From positions 5,022,001 to 5,086,000 of the forward strand of contig NZ_JAPEQG010000001.1 of assembly GCF_026339735.1 (NCBI RefSeq): a stretch of DNA of 64,000 bases, given 5' to 3'. Source of the stretch: Streptomyces sp. NBC_01669 (GTDB taxonomy: Bacteria; Actinomycetota; Actinomycetes; Streptomycetales; Streptomycetaceae). Below the pieces are notes generated by a model. The model saw only the letters and a program-made list of their open reading frames with translations, did no database searches and had not been told where the DNA came from. Numbering within the stretch: position 1 is the stretch's first letter; each line of letters opens with the position of its first letter. Of the stretch, positions 9,407 through 16,865 are shown piece after piece. The translations under genes and the position numbers were made by a program.

Positions 9407-9492
9407 GCGTGGACAACATCGTCGGCCTGGTGGTCGCCGTGTGCCTGGTGATCTATCTGGTCCTCTGCCTGATCTTTCCTGAGAAGTTCTAG
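9403..9492 (+). CDS. kdpF: KdpF small subunit of potassium-transporting ATPase
   Basis: 29 aa, a single transmembrane helix ending in IFPEKF, the typical KdpF C-terminus (LxPExF). KdpF stabilises the KdpABC complex and is dispensable in Escherichia coli. GTG start overlaps the stop of the preceding 27-aa ORF. kdpA begins 10 nt after its stop, with a GGGGAGA ribosome binding site spanning the junction. Confidence 0.9.
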   Translation: MSVDNIVGLVVAVCLVIYLVLCLIFPEKF

Positions 9493-9502
9493 GGGAGACC
9501 GC

Positions 9503-11167
9503 ATGGACGACACTCTCGCCGGATGGCTCCAGGTGATTGCCCTGGTGGTGGCGCTCGCGCTGTCGTTTCGCCCCTTGGGCGACTACATGGCTCGCGCTCT
9601 GACCGGCGAGCGCCACTGGCGGGCGGAACGCCTGATCTACCGGGCAGGCGGCGTGAACGGCGACGTCGACCAGCGGTGGTCCGTCTACCTGCGCAGTGCG
9701 CTGGCCTTCGCCGCGGTGTCGGTGCTCTTCCTGTACGGGTTCCTGCGCCTGCAGAGCCATTTCCCTCTCTCCCTCGGCATGAAGCCGGTCAGCGCGGACC
9801 TGTCGTTCAACACGGCCGCGTCCTTCGTCACGAACACCAACTGGCAGGCGTATTCGGGTGAGTCGGCGATGGGGTATTTGGTGCAGATGGCGGGCCTGGC
9901 GGTGCAGAATTTCGTCTCCGCTGCCGTGGGCATCGCCGTCGTGGCCGCGCTGATCCGTGGCTTCACCAGAAAGCAGACGGATCGCGTCGGAAACTTCTGG
10001 GTGGACGTGACCCGCATCGTGCTACGCGTTCTGCTCCCCATGTCCGTCGTCTTCGCGATCGTCCTGGTGGCCGCCGGCGTCATGCAGAATTTCCACGGTG
10101 CCTACGACATCGCCACCATCGCGGGCGGCCACCAGACGCTGACCGGTGGTCCGGTCGCCTCACAGGAGGCCATCAAGGAGCTGGGCACCAACGGCGGCGG
10201 CTTCTACAACGCGAATTCCGCGCACCCCTTCGAGAACCCCAGCGCCCTGACGAACCTGATCGAGATCTATCTGCTGCTGGTGATCTCCTTCTCGCTGCCG
10301 CGGACCTTCGGGGCGATGGTCGGCGATCACCGACAGGGTTACGCGATCGTCGCCGTGATGGCGGTGATCTGGACCGCCTCGGTCGCCATCGTGACCGCCA
10401 ATGAGCTGCACAGTGTCAGCAGCACTGTGGGCCATACGGCCGGAGCGATGGCAGAGGGCAAGGAGACGCGGTTCGGGATCTGGGCCTCGGCGCTGTTCGC
10501 GGTGTCCACCACCCTCACGTCCTGCGGGGCGGTCAACTCCGCCCACGACTCCTACACGCCGGGCGGCGGCGGAATGACGATCTTCGACATGATGCTGGGC
10601 GAGATCGCTCCGGGCGGTACGGGTTCCGGCCTCTACGGGATCCTGATCCTGGCGGTCGTCGCCGTCTTTGTCGCCGGGCTGATGGTCGGCCGTACGCCCG
10701 AGTACCTGGGCAAGAAGCTGCGCGGCCGGGAGATGAAGTTCGCCTCGCTCTACATCCTGACCACGCCTGCCCTGGTGCTCGTGGGTGCGGGACTGGCCAT
10801 GGCGTTCCCCGGCGAGCGGGCGGCCATGCTCAACTCCGGGGCCCATGGCTTCTCGGAGGTCCTGTACGCGCTCACGTCGGTGGCGAACAACAACGGCTCG
10901 GCGTTCGCCGGCCTGAGCGCCAACACGGTCTGGTACAACACGGTTCTCGGAGTGATCATGATCCTCGGCCGGTTCCTGCCGATGGTGTTCGTCCTGGCGC
11001 TGGCGGGCTCGCTCGCCGGACAGCGGCCCGTTCCGGTCACCGCGGGCACCCTGCCCACCCATCGCCCGCAGTTCGTCGGGTTGCTGACCGGCGTGATCCT
11101 CATCGTCGTCGGTCTGACGTATTTCCCGGCGCTCGCCCTGGGCCCCCTCGCGGAGGGTCTGCACTGA
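9503..11167 (+). CDS. kdpA: KdpA, potassium-binding and translocating subunit
   Basis: 554 aa (E. coli 557), ten or more membrane segments, with the repeated pore-loop units of the superfamily of K+ transporters: FNTAASFVTNTNWQ near residue 110, LGTNGGGFYNANSAHPF near 230, VSTTLTSCGAVNSAHD near 340, and SVANNNGSAF near 465. It takes up extracellular K+ and passes it through an internal tunnel toward KdpB. ATG at 9503 follows GGGGAGA. Its TGA shares one base with the kdpB ATG, so translation is coupled. Confidence 0.97.
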   Translation: MDDTLAGWLQVIALVVALALSFRPLGDYMARALTGERHWRAERLIYRAGGVNGDVDQRWSVYLRSALAFAAVSVLFLYGFLRLQSHFPLSLGMKPVSADLSFNTAASFVTNTNWQAYSGESAMGYLVQMAGLAVQNFVSAAVGIAVVAALIRGFTRKQTDRVGNFWVDVTRIVLRVLLPMSVVFAIVLVAAGVMQNFHGAYDIATIAGGHQTLTGGPVASQEAIKELGTNGGGFYNANSAHPFENPSALTNLIEIYLLLVISFSLPRTFGAMVGDHRQGYAIVAVMAVIWTASVAIVTANELHSVSSTVGHTAGAMAEGKETRFGIWASALFAVSTTLTSCGAVNSAHDSYTPGGGGMTIFDMMLGEIAPGGTGSGLYGILILAVVAVFVAGLMVGRTPEYLGKKLRGREMKFASLYILTTPALVLVGAGLAMAFPGERAAMLNSGAHGFSEVLYALTSVANNNGSAFAGLSANTVWYNTVLGVIMILGRFLPMVFVLALAGSLAGQRPVPVTAGTLPTHRPQFVGLLTGVILIVVGLTYFPALALGPLAEGLH

Positions 11168-13296
11168 TGCCCACCACCGCCGTTTCCACTCCCGCGCCGC
11201 AGGGCGCCGGCCGTCAGCCGCAGCGGGTCTCGGGCGGACTGCTCGATCCGAAGCAACTGCTGCGGTCCCTCCCCGACGCGTTCCGCAAGCTGGATCCGCG
11301 CCTCATGGTTCGCAACCCGGTGATGTTCGTGGTGGAGGTCGGCGCGGTCCTGACCACACTGTCGGCGGTCAGGACGCCCAGCGTCTTCGCCTGGGTGATC
11401 ACGGCATGGCTGTGGCTGACGTCCGTCTTCGCCAATCTGGCGGAAGCCGTGGCGGAGGGCCGCGGCAAGGCGCAGGCGGAGACCCTGCGCCGTACCCGGA
11501 CCACCGTGACGGCGCGGCGGCTGGTCGGCTGGCGGCCCGGCGCGACCGACACCGTGGAGGAGGAGGTTCCGGGTGTAGACCTCCGGCTCGGGGACCAGGT
11601 GGTCGTCGAGGCCGGGCAGGTCATCCCGGGCGACGGTGATGTGGTCGAGGGCATCGCGAGTGTCGACGAATCGGCCATCACGGGCGAGTCCGCTCCGGTG
11701 ATCCGTGAGTCCGGCGGCGACCGGTCGGCGGTCACGGGCGGCACGAAAGTGCTCTCGGACCGGATCGTCGTGAAGATCACCTCGAAGCCGGGAGAGACCT
11801 TCATCGACCGGATGATCGCCCTGGTGGAGGGGGCGTCCCGGCAGAAGACCCCGAACGAGATCGCACTCAACATCCTGCTCGCGTCCCTCACGATCATCTT
11901 CCTGATCGCCGTGGTGACCCTGCAGCCCTTCGCCGCCTTCGCGGGTGCCGAGCAGCCCATCGTCATCCTCGTCGCCCTGGTCGTGGCCCTCATCCCGACG
12001 ACGATCGGCGCGCTGCTCTCGGCCATCGGCATCGCCGGCATGGACCGGCTCGTCCAGCGCAATGTCCTGGCGATGTCCGGGCATGCCGTGGAGGCCGCCG
12101 GCGACGTCAACACGTTGCTGCTCGACAAGACCGGCACCATCACCCTGGGCAACCGCCAGGCGGCGGAATTCCTGCCGGTGCACGGGGTGAGCGTGGAGGA
12201 ACTCGCCGACGCCGCCCAGCTGTCCTCGATCGCGGACGAGACGCCCGAGGGCCGGTCGATCGTCGTCCTCGCCAAGCAGCGCTATGCACTGCGCGGCCGC
12301 GGCACGGGGGAACTGGACCGGGCCGAGTTCGTCCCGTTCACCGCCCAGAGCCGTATGAGCGGCGTCGACCTCGACGACTCGGGGGAGATCCGCTCGCTGC
12401 GCAAGGGGGCGGCGACCGCCGTCATGCGCTGGGTCCGCGAGAACGGCGGGCACCCCACCGCCGACGTGGGGCAGCTCGTCGACGGCATCTCCGCGAGCGG
12501 AGGAACCCCGCTGGTCGTGGGCCAGGTGTCGCGGCACGGCGCCGTGCGGACCGCCCGTGTGCTGGGCGTCATCCACCTCAAGGACATCCTCAAGGAGGGC
12601 ATGCGGGAACGCTTCGACGAACTGCGCCGCATGGGCATCAGGACCGTCATGATCACGGGCGACAACCCGCTCACCGCGTACGCCATCGCCCAGGAAGCCG
12701 GCGTGGACGACTTCCTTGCCGAGGCCACACCCGAGGACAAGATGGCCCTGATCAGACGCGAACAGGAGGGCGGCAAGCTGGTCGCGATGACGGGGGACGG
12801 CACGAACGACGCCCCGGCGCTCGCCCAGGCGGACGTGGGCGTGGCCATGAACACCGGTACCTCGGCCGCCAAGGAGGCCGGGAACATGGTGGACCTGGAC
12901 TCCAACCCGACCAAGCTCATCGAGATCGTGGAGATCGGCAAGCAGCTGCTGATCACCCGTGGCGCGCTGACGACGTTCTCGATCGCCAACGACGTCGCGA
13001 AGTACTTCGCGATCATCCCCGCGATGTTCGCCGGCGTTTATCCGGGCCTCGACAGGCTCAACATCATGCGCCTGCACAGTCCGACGTCGGCGATCGCCTC
13101 CGCGATCGTCTTCAACGCACTGATCATCATCGCGTTGATCCCGCTCGCGCTGCGTGGTGTGCGCTACCGCCCGTCCTCCGCGGCCGAGCTGCTCGGCCGA
13201 AACATCTGGATGTACGGGCTCGGCGGGCTCGTTCTGCCCTTCATCGGCATCAAACTGCTCGACCTCGGCATCCAGTTCATCCCCGGCCTGCGCTGA
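11167..13296 (+). CDS. kdpB: KdpB, P-type ATPase subunit of the potassium pump
   Basis: 709 aa, class IA P-type ATPase that powers KdpFABC. Visible motifs: TGES in the actuator domain (near residue 175), phosphorylation motif DKTGT with Asp320, and the hinge motif MTGDGTNDAPALAQADVG (near 540). Membrane helices flank the soluble domains. All catalytic residues look intact, so the pump should work even though the neighbouring sensor is degenerate. The N-terminus is slightly longer than in E. coli because of a Pro/Gln-rich lead. Confidence 0.97.
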   Translation: MPTTAVSTPAPQGAGRQPQRVSGGLLDPKQLLRSLPDAFRKLDPRLMVRNPVMFVVEVGAVLTTLSAVRTPSVFAWVITAWLWLTSVFANLAEAVAEGRGKAQAETLRRTRTTVTARRLVGWRPGATDTVEEEVPGVDLRLGDQVVVEAGQVIPGDGDVVEGIASVDESAITGESAPVIRESGGDRSAVTGGTKVLSDRIVVKITSKPGETFIDRMIALVEGASRQKTPNEIALNILLASLTIIFLIAVVTLQPFAAFAGAEQPIVILVALVVALIPTTIGALLSAIGIAGMDRLVQRNVLAMSGHAVEAAGDVNTLLLDKTGTITLGNRQAAEFLPVHGVSVEELADAAQLSSIADETPEGRSIVVLAKQRYALRGRGTGELDRAEFVPFTAQSRMSGVDLDDSGEIRSLRKGAATAVMRWVRENGGHPTADVGQLVDGISASGGTPLVVGQVSRHGAVRTARVLGVIHLKDILKEGMRERFDELRRMGIRTVMITGDNPLTAYAIAQEAGVDDFLAEATPEDKMALIRREQEGGKLVAMTGDGTNDAPALAQADVGVAMNTGTSAAKEAGNMVDLDSNPTKLIEIVEIGKQLLITRGALTTFSIANDVAKYFAIIPAMFAGVYPGLDRLNIMRLHSPTSAIASAIVFNALIIIALIPLALRGVRYRPSSAAELLGRNIWMYGLGGLVLPFIGIKLLDLGIQFIPGLR

Positions 13297-13326
13297 CAGC
13301 CGGCCAACGACAGGAGAAGGCCCTCC

Positions 13327-13986
13327 ATGGCGCCGCCCGTCCTCCCCGCCGTGCTCCGCCACCATCTGGCGGCCTTGCGGATGCTGCTCGTGTTCACCGT
13401 GGTCACGGGCGTGGCGTACCCGCTGCTCGTCACCGCGATCGCCCAGACCGGCTTCTCCCACCAGGCCAACGGCTCCCCGCTGGCCACCAACGGCGAAGCG
13501 GTGGCCTCCAGCCTGATCGGCCAGAACTTCACCCTGCCGAAGAAGAACCCCGACGATCCGAACGAGGTGCCGCGACCCGACCCCGCCTGGTTCCAGCCAC
13601 GCCCCTCCGCCGGCGGCTACGATCCGACGAACTCCGGAGCCTCCAACCTCGGTCCGAACAGCACGAAACTGATCGCGGACATCCGGGCACGCCGGGCCGC
13701 CGTGGCCGCCTTCGACGGTGTCTCCCCCGCGTCCGTCCCGGCGGACGCTGTCACGGCCAGTGGCTCGGGCCTCGATCCGGCGATCTCCCCGGCCTACGCG
13801 TACGAACAGGTCGACCGCGTCGCGAAGGCACGCCACCTCGCCCCCGCCCAGGTCAGGAGCGTGGTCACCCAGCACGTCCAGGGACGGGAACTGGGCTTCC
13901 TGGGGCAGCCACGCGTCAACGTCGTCGAGCTCAACCATGCTCTGACCCGGCTCGGCCACCCAAGTGCCCTCCGGGCAGGTCGCTGA
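13327..13986 (+). CDS. kdpC: KdpC, periplasmic-side accessory subunit
   Basis: 219 aa with one N-terminal membrane helix (about residues 12-35) and a soluble extracytoplasmic domain. Family landmarks are visible: GSLIGQNF-like VASSLIGQNF, RPSAGGYDPTNSGASNLGPNS, and the C-terminal VNVVELNHAL. KdpC is required for assembly and raises the K+ affinity of the complex. The GGAGAAGG at 13313-13320 precedes ATG 13327. The last 56 nt overlap the antisense DUF4118 gene. Confidence 0.96.
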   Translation: MAPPVLPAVLRHHLAALRMLLVFTVVTGVAYPLLVTAIAQTGFSHQANGSPLATNGEAVASSLIGQNFTLPKKNPDDPNEVPRPDPAWFQPRPSAGGYDPTNSGASNLGPNSTKLIADIRARRAAVAAFDGVSPASVPADAVTASGSGLDPAISPAYAYEQVDRVAKARHLAPAQVRSVVTQHVQGRELGFLGQPRVNVVELNHALTRLGHPSALRAGR

Positions 13987-14713
13987 CGGCGTCGAAGGCC
14001 ACCCCGACCTGGGTGGCGAGGGTCACCGCGACCAGGCGAGCTGCGAGCGACGGGGCGGCGCCCGGTGCGGCCCGAAGCATGAACCGGCCGTGGAAGTGCC
14101 CATTGTGGACGACCCGCAACTCCAGCTCCTCGTCCGGCAGACCGTCCCGGTCGGCGTCCCAACGCCGACGGCCCCAGCTGATGGTCCCGTTGTCCAGCAG
14201 ACGGGGCGGGTGCCCGATGAGGGTGCCGTATTCGAAGCGGCAGCCGCGCAGGCCGAGAAGTCCCACCAGTTGCCGGCTCACGTGATCGACCACGATCTGC
14301 GGGCTGGTGGCGGTCTCGACGAGCCGCGCCGTGTGGTGGATCTGCGCCAGGTAGTCGTCATCCGTGATGGCGATCACCTTCAGCTCCCGGGCTCGGGCCG
14401 CGAGCTGGGAGACAGTGACACCCACGAGCAGCAGCAGCACGGCGGTGGCGATGTCGCCGGACTTGGTGATGGCGAATCGCCCGTAGGGCTCGGTGAGGAA
14501 GAAGTCGAGCCACACCGCCGCGGACACGGCTGCCAGCGCGCCGGCGACACGGTGACCGAGAACGGCCACCGCCACCACCACGGCAACGAGCACCAGTGCC
14601 GAGTTGGCAGCGGACAACGAGGTCCGGAAGGGCACCAGCAACGCGCATACCGCCGGCGGTGCCGCGAGTGCGGCCACGACCGCGATCCGGTTCCGGGTGA
14701 GGTGCCAGAGCAT
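13931..14713 (-). CDS. DUF4118/GAF-like membrane protein, KdpD fragment-like, no kinase domain
   Basis: 260 aa. Residues about 10-110 form the four-helix DUF4118 bundle known from KdpD (WLDFFLTEPYGRFAI is the signature). A linker helix (VSQLAARARELKVIA) and a GAF-like domain follow. There is no ATP-binding KdpD domain, no H-box and no HATPase. ATG at 14713 is chosen because GGAGG lies 8 nt upstream; a longer open frame to 14860 lacks such a site. It converges on kdpC and overlaps it by 56 nt. It could be a membrane sensor that modulates Kdp, or a stand-alone partner of the degenerate KdpD; no known function. Confidence 0.75.
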   Translation of the reverse strand: MLWHLTRNRIAVVAALAAPPAVCALLVPFRTSLSAANSALVLVAVVVAVAVLGHRVAGALAAVSAAVWLDFFLTEPYGRFAITKSGDIATAVLLLLVGVTVSQLAARARELKVIAITDDDYLAQIHHTARLVETATSPQIVVDHVSRQLVGLLGLRGCRFEYGTLIGHPPRLLDNGTISWGRRRWDADRDGLPDEELELRVVHNGHFHGRFMLRAAPGAAPSLAARLVAVTLATQVGVAFDAVSDLPGGHLGGRAGSEHG

Positions 14714-15078
14714 CACACTCACCTCCACCTCAGGTATAGCCGCAGGTGAGCGCCCTCGCGCTCCCTTCCGCGCCGCTTTGACGCGAACTTGATGTCGCCG
14801 CACGGCACCTTCCGTGCGAGGCGAGTTCGTGGCTGCTGACCAGCCCGGTGTGGACCCCACGGCGTTCTTTCCCTCACGAGGCCGCCGACTGCAGGCTCAC
14901 TGGTCTGCGGTCCTGCTGAGGTCGAGGCTCCGGCTCCGCGCCGCCTCGGATTCGCGGACGCGTAGGACGCGAGCCGGCCCATGGCGCGTCTCAGGACGGG
15001 GCGCCGGGCCGCCGCCCGGGAGACACCGACCAAGATCTTCTCCCGGATTTCTCCCAAACGATCAGCGGAGACGCAGGA
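14714..15078. other. 365 nt with no gene seen
   Basis: Upstream region of the DUF4118 gene running to the tRNA-Pro terminator. Open frames here show no family resemblance and no convincing ribosome binding site. I see no integrase gene and no copy of the tRNA 3' end. Confidence 0.4.
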
Positions 15079-15109
15079 AGGACCTGACCCTCAGAGAGGA
15101 TCAGGCCCT
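15079..15109 (-). terminator. terminator of tRNA-Pro
   Basis: Stem CCTGACCCTC (15083-15092) / GAGGATCAGG (15096-15105) with one C-A mismatch and a 3-nt loop, extended by AAGG/CCTT outside it. It lies about 20 nt beyond the tRNA 3' end in the direction of transcription. Confidence 0.7.
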
Positions 15110-15128
15110 TGACCTGGTGTTTCAGCTG

Positions 15129-15202
15129 TCGGGGTGGCGGGATTTGAACCCACGACCTCTTCGTCCCGAACGAAGCGCGCTGCCAAGCTGCGCTACACCC
15201 CG
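15129..15202 (-). tRNA. tRNA-Pro, anticodon CGG
   Basis: 74 nt including the discriminator A; CCA is not encoded. Acceptor stem CGGGGTG/CACCCCG, D arm with TAGCGCAGCTTGG, anticodon stem CTTCG/CGAAG enclosing loop TTCGGGA (anticodon CGG, codon CCG), and T arm with GGTTCAAATCC. Proline tRNA genes are common attachment sites of actinomycete integrative elements. The DNA beyond its 3' end (lower coordinates) is the variable part of this window, but no att repeat was found. Confidence 0.95.
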
Positions 15203-15300
15203 ATCGCCGCCAGTCTCCCGGCGACATCGATTACTTTAGCCCACTGGCGCCCGGAGACGAAATCCGGTTTCTGCCCCGGTGGGCGAGCCACCCCCGGGTT

Positions 15301-16239
15301 TCAGTCGCGGGGGGTCAGCGTCAGCAGGGTCGCCTCGGGCGGGCAGGCGAAGCGGACCGGGGTGTAGCGGTTGGTACCGCAGCCTGCGGAGACGTGGAGG
15401 TAGGCGCGCCGGTCGCCGACCGTGTGGCTGGAGAGCCCCTTGACCCGGTCCGTGTCCAGGTCGCAGTTGGTGACCAGGGCCCCGTAGAAGGGGATGCAGA
15501 GCTGGCCGCCATGGGTGTGCCCCGCCAGGATCAGCGGGTAGCCGTCCGCGGTGAAGGCGTCGAGGGTGCGCAGGTACGGGGCGTGGACCACGCCGATGGA
15601 CAGATCGGCGCCCGTCTCGGGGCCGCCCGAGACCTCCGCGTACCTGTCGCGCTTGATGTGCGGGTCGTCGAGGCCGGTGAAGGCGAGCTCGAGGCCGTCG
15701 AGCTTGAGGCGACCCCGGGTGTTGCTCAGGTCCAGCCAGCCCGCATCGTCGAACGCATCGCGCATCGGCTCCCACGGGTTGTGGACGACGCCGACCGCGG
15801 GGGCGTTGCCGTTGAGGCCGTGCTTGCCCTGGGCCTTCTCGAAGAGGTAGCGGGCCGGGTTACGGAGCTTGGGGCCGTAGTAGTCGTTGGAGCCGAAGAC
15901 GTACACACCGGGGAACTCCATCAGCGGACCGAGCGCGTCCAGCAGCTCCGGTACGGCCTCCGGATCGGAGAGGTTGTCGCCGGTGTTGACGACGAAGTCC
16001 GGGCGCAGGCCGGCCAGCGACTGCAGCCAGCTGCGCTTCTTGCGCTGGCCGCTCACCATGTGGATGTCGGAGACCTGCAGCACGCGCAACGGGCGTGCTC
16101 CGTGCGGGAGTACGGGGATGGCGACCCGTCGGAGCCGGAACGAGCGGGCTTCGAAACCTGCTGCGTAAGCGAGCCCGGCGGCGCCGAGCGCTGCGCCGAC
16201 TGCCGTGACTTTCAGGGGTACTCCGTAGCGTGCGCGCAT
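15301..16239 (-). CDS. metallophosphoesterase with N-terminal membrane anchor
   Basis: 312 aa. The N-terminal 25 residues form a hydrophobic anchor. The calcineurin-like phosphoesterase core follows with metal ligands in order: VSDIH, NTGDNL, GSNDYYG (GNHE position), HAPY and GHTHGGQ. The group resembles YaeI/YkuE-type enzymes. The natural substrate is unknown. The start ATG 16239 is chosen over an upstream frame extension because the domain begins shortly after. It is divergent from the YqeY gene with 79 nt between. Confidence 0.88.
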   Translation of the reverse strand: MRARYGVPLKVTAVGAALGAAGLAYAAGFEARSFRLRRVAIPVLPHGARPLRVLQVSDIHMVSGQRKKRSWLQSLAGLRPDFVVNTGDNLSDPEAVPELLDALGPLMEFPGVYVFGSNDYYGPKLRNPARYLFEKAQGKHGLNGNAPAVGVVHNPWEPMRDAFDDAGWLDLSNTRGRLKLDGLELAFTGLDDPHIKRDRYAEVSGGPETGADLSIGVVHAPYLRTLDAFTADGYPLILAGHTHGGQLCIPFYGALVTNCDLDTDRVKGLSSHTVGDRRAYLHVSAGCGTNRYTPVRFACPPEATLLTLTPRD

Positions 16240-16318
16240 GTGCCCATCGTCGCAGACACGATGCGGTGACAGGGAAACCGGCAGGCGGTGGCCACCCCGC
16301 ACCTGCCACAATCAGCAC

Positions 16319-16783
16319 ATGACCACGCTCAAGTCCAAGCTCAAGGAAGACCTCACCACGGCCATGAAGGCGCGCGACGAGCTGACCTCGTCGACGCTCC
16401 GGCTGACCCTCACCGCGATCACCAAGGAGGAGGTCAGTGGCAAGACGTCGCGTGAGCTCTCCGACGACGAGGTGCAGAAGGTCATCGCCAAGGAGGCGAA
16501 GAAGCGCCGCGAGGCGGCCGAGGCCTTCGCCCAGGGCGGCCGGACGGAGCAGGCCGAGCGCGAGAAGGCGGAGGGCGAGCTGCTCGACGCGTACCTGCCG
16601 AAGCAGCTCAGTGACGACGAGCTGGGTGCGATCGTCGCGTCGGCGGTCGACGAGGCGAAGGCCGCCGGCGCCGAGGGGCCGCGGGCGATGGGCGCCGTCA
16701 TGAAGATCGTGAACCCGAAGGTCGCGGGGCGCGCGGACGGCGGCCGGGTGGCCGCCGCGGTGAAGAAGCTCCTCGCGGGCTGA
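16319..16783 (+). CDS. GatB/YqeY-domain protein
   Basis: 154 aa, all-helical and charged, covering the complete YqeY fold: N-terminal MTTLKSKLKEDLTTAMKARD and C-terminal tRNA-binding-like GAVMKIVNPKVAGRADGGRV. The domain also forms the tail of the GatB subunit of tRNA-dependent amidotransferase, where it contacts tRNA. The stand-alone form is of uncertain role. ATG 16319 matches the usual family start. It is followed by a very strong terminator shared with the convergent PBP gene. Confidence 0.92.
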   Translation: MTTLKSKLKEDLTTAMKARDELTSSTLRLTLTAITKEEVSGKTSRELSDDEVQKVIAKEAKKRREAAEAFAQGGRTEQAEREKAEGELLDAYLPKQLSDDELGAIVASAVDEAKAAGAEGPRAMGAVMKIVNPKVAGRADGGRVAAAVKKLLAG

Positions 16784-16797
16784 GCGGACCGTACATA

Positions 16798-16845
16798 CGA
16801 GGAGGTGGGGTGACCCGGAACATTCCGGGTCACCCCACCTCCTCG
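16798..16845. terminator. bidirectional terminator, 22-bp perfect stem
   Basis: Arms 16798-16819 and 16824-16845 are perfectly complementary around the loop ACAT, with core GGTGGGGTGACCCGGA. It separates yqeY from the convergent penicillin-binding protein gene, whose stop is 21 nt away. Confidence 0.9.
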
Positions 16846-16865
16846 TTCATGGACCGAGCGGCCGG

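Noticed and set aside
10750..13959. 1069-codon minus-strand frame over kdpA-kdpC
   Set aside because: Shadow of the kdp genes, Arg/Gly/His-rich without fold.
15129..15202. Integrated element at tRNA-Pro
   Set aside because: No integrase, excisionase or direct repeat of the tRNA 3' end could be found within the window, so only the border observation is kept.
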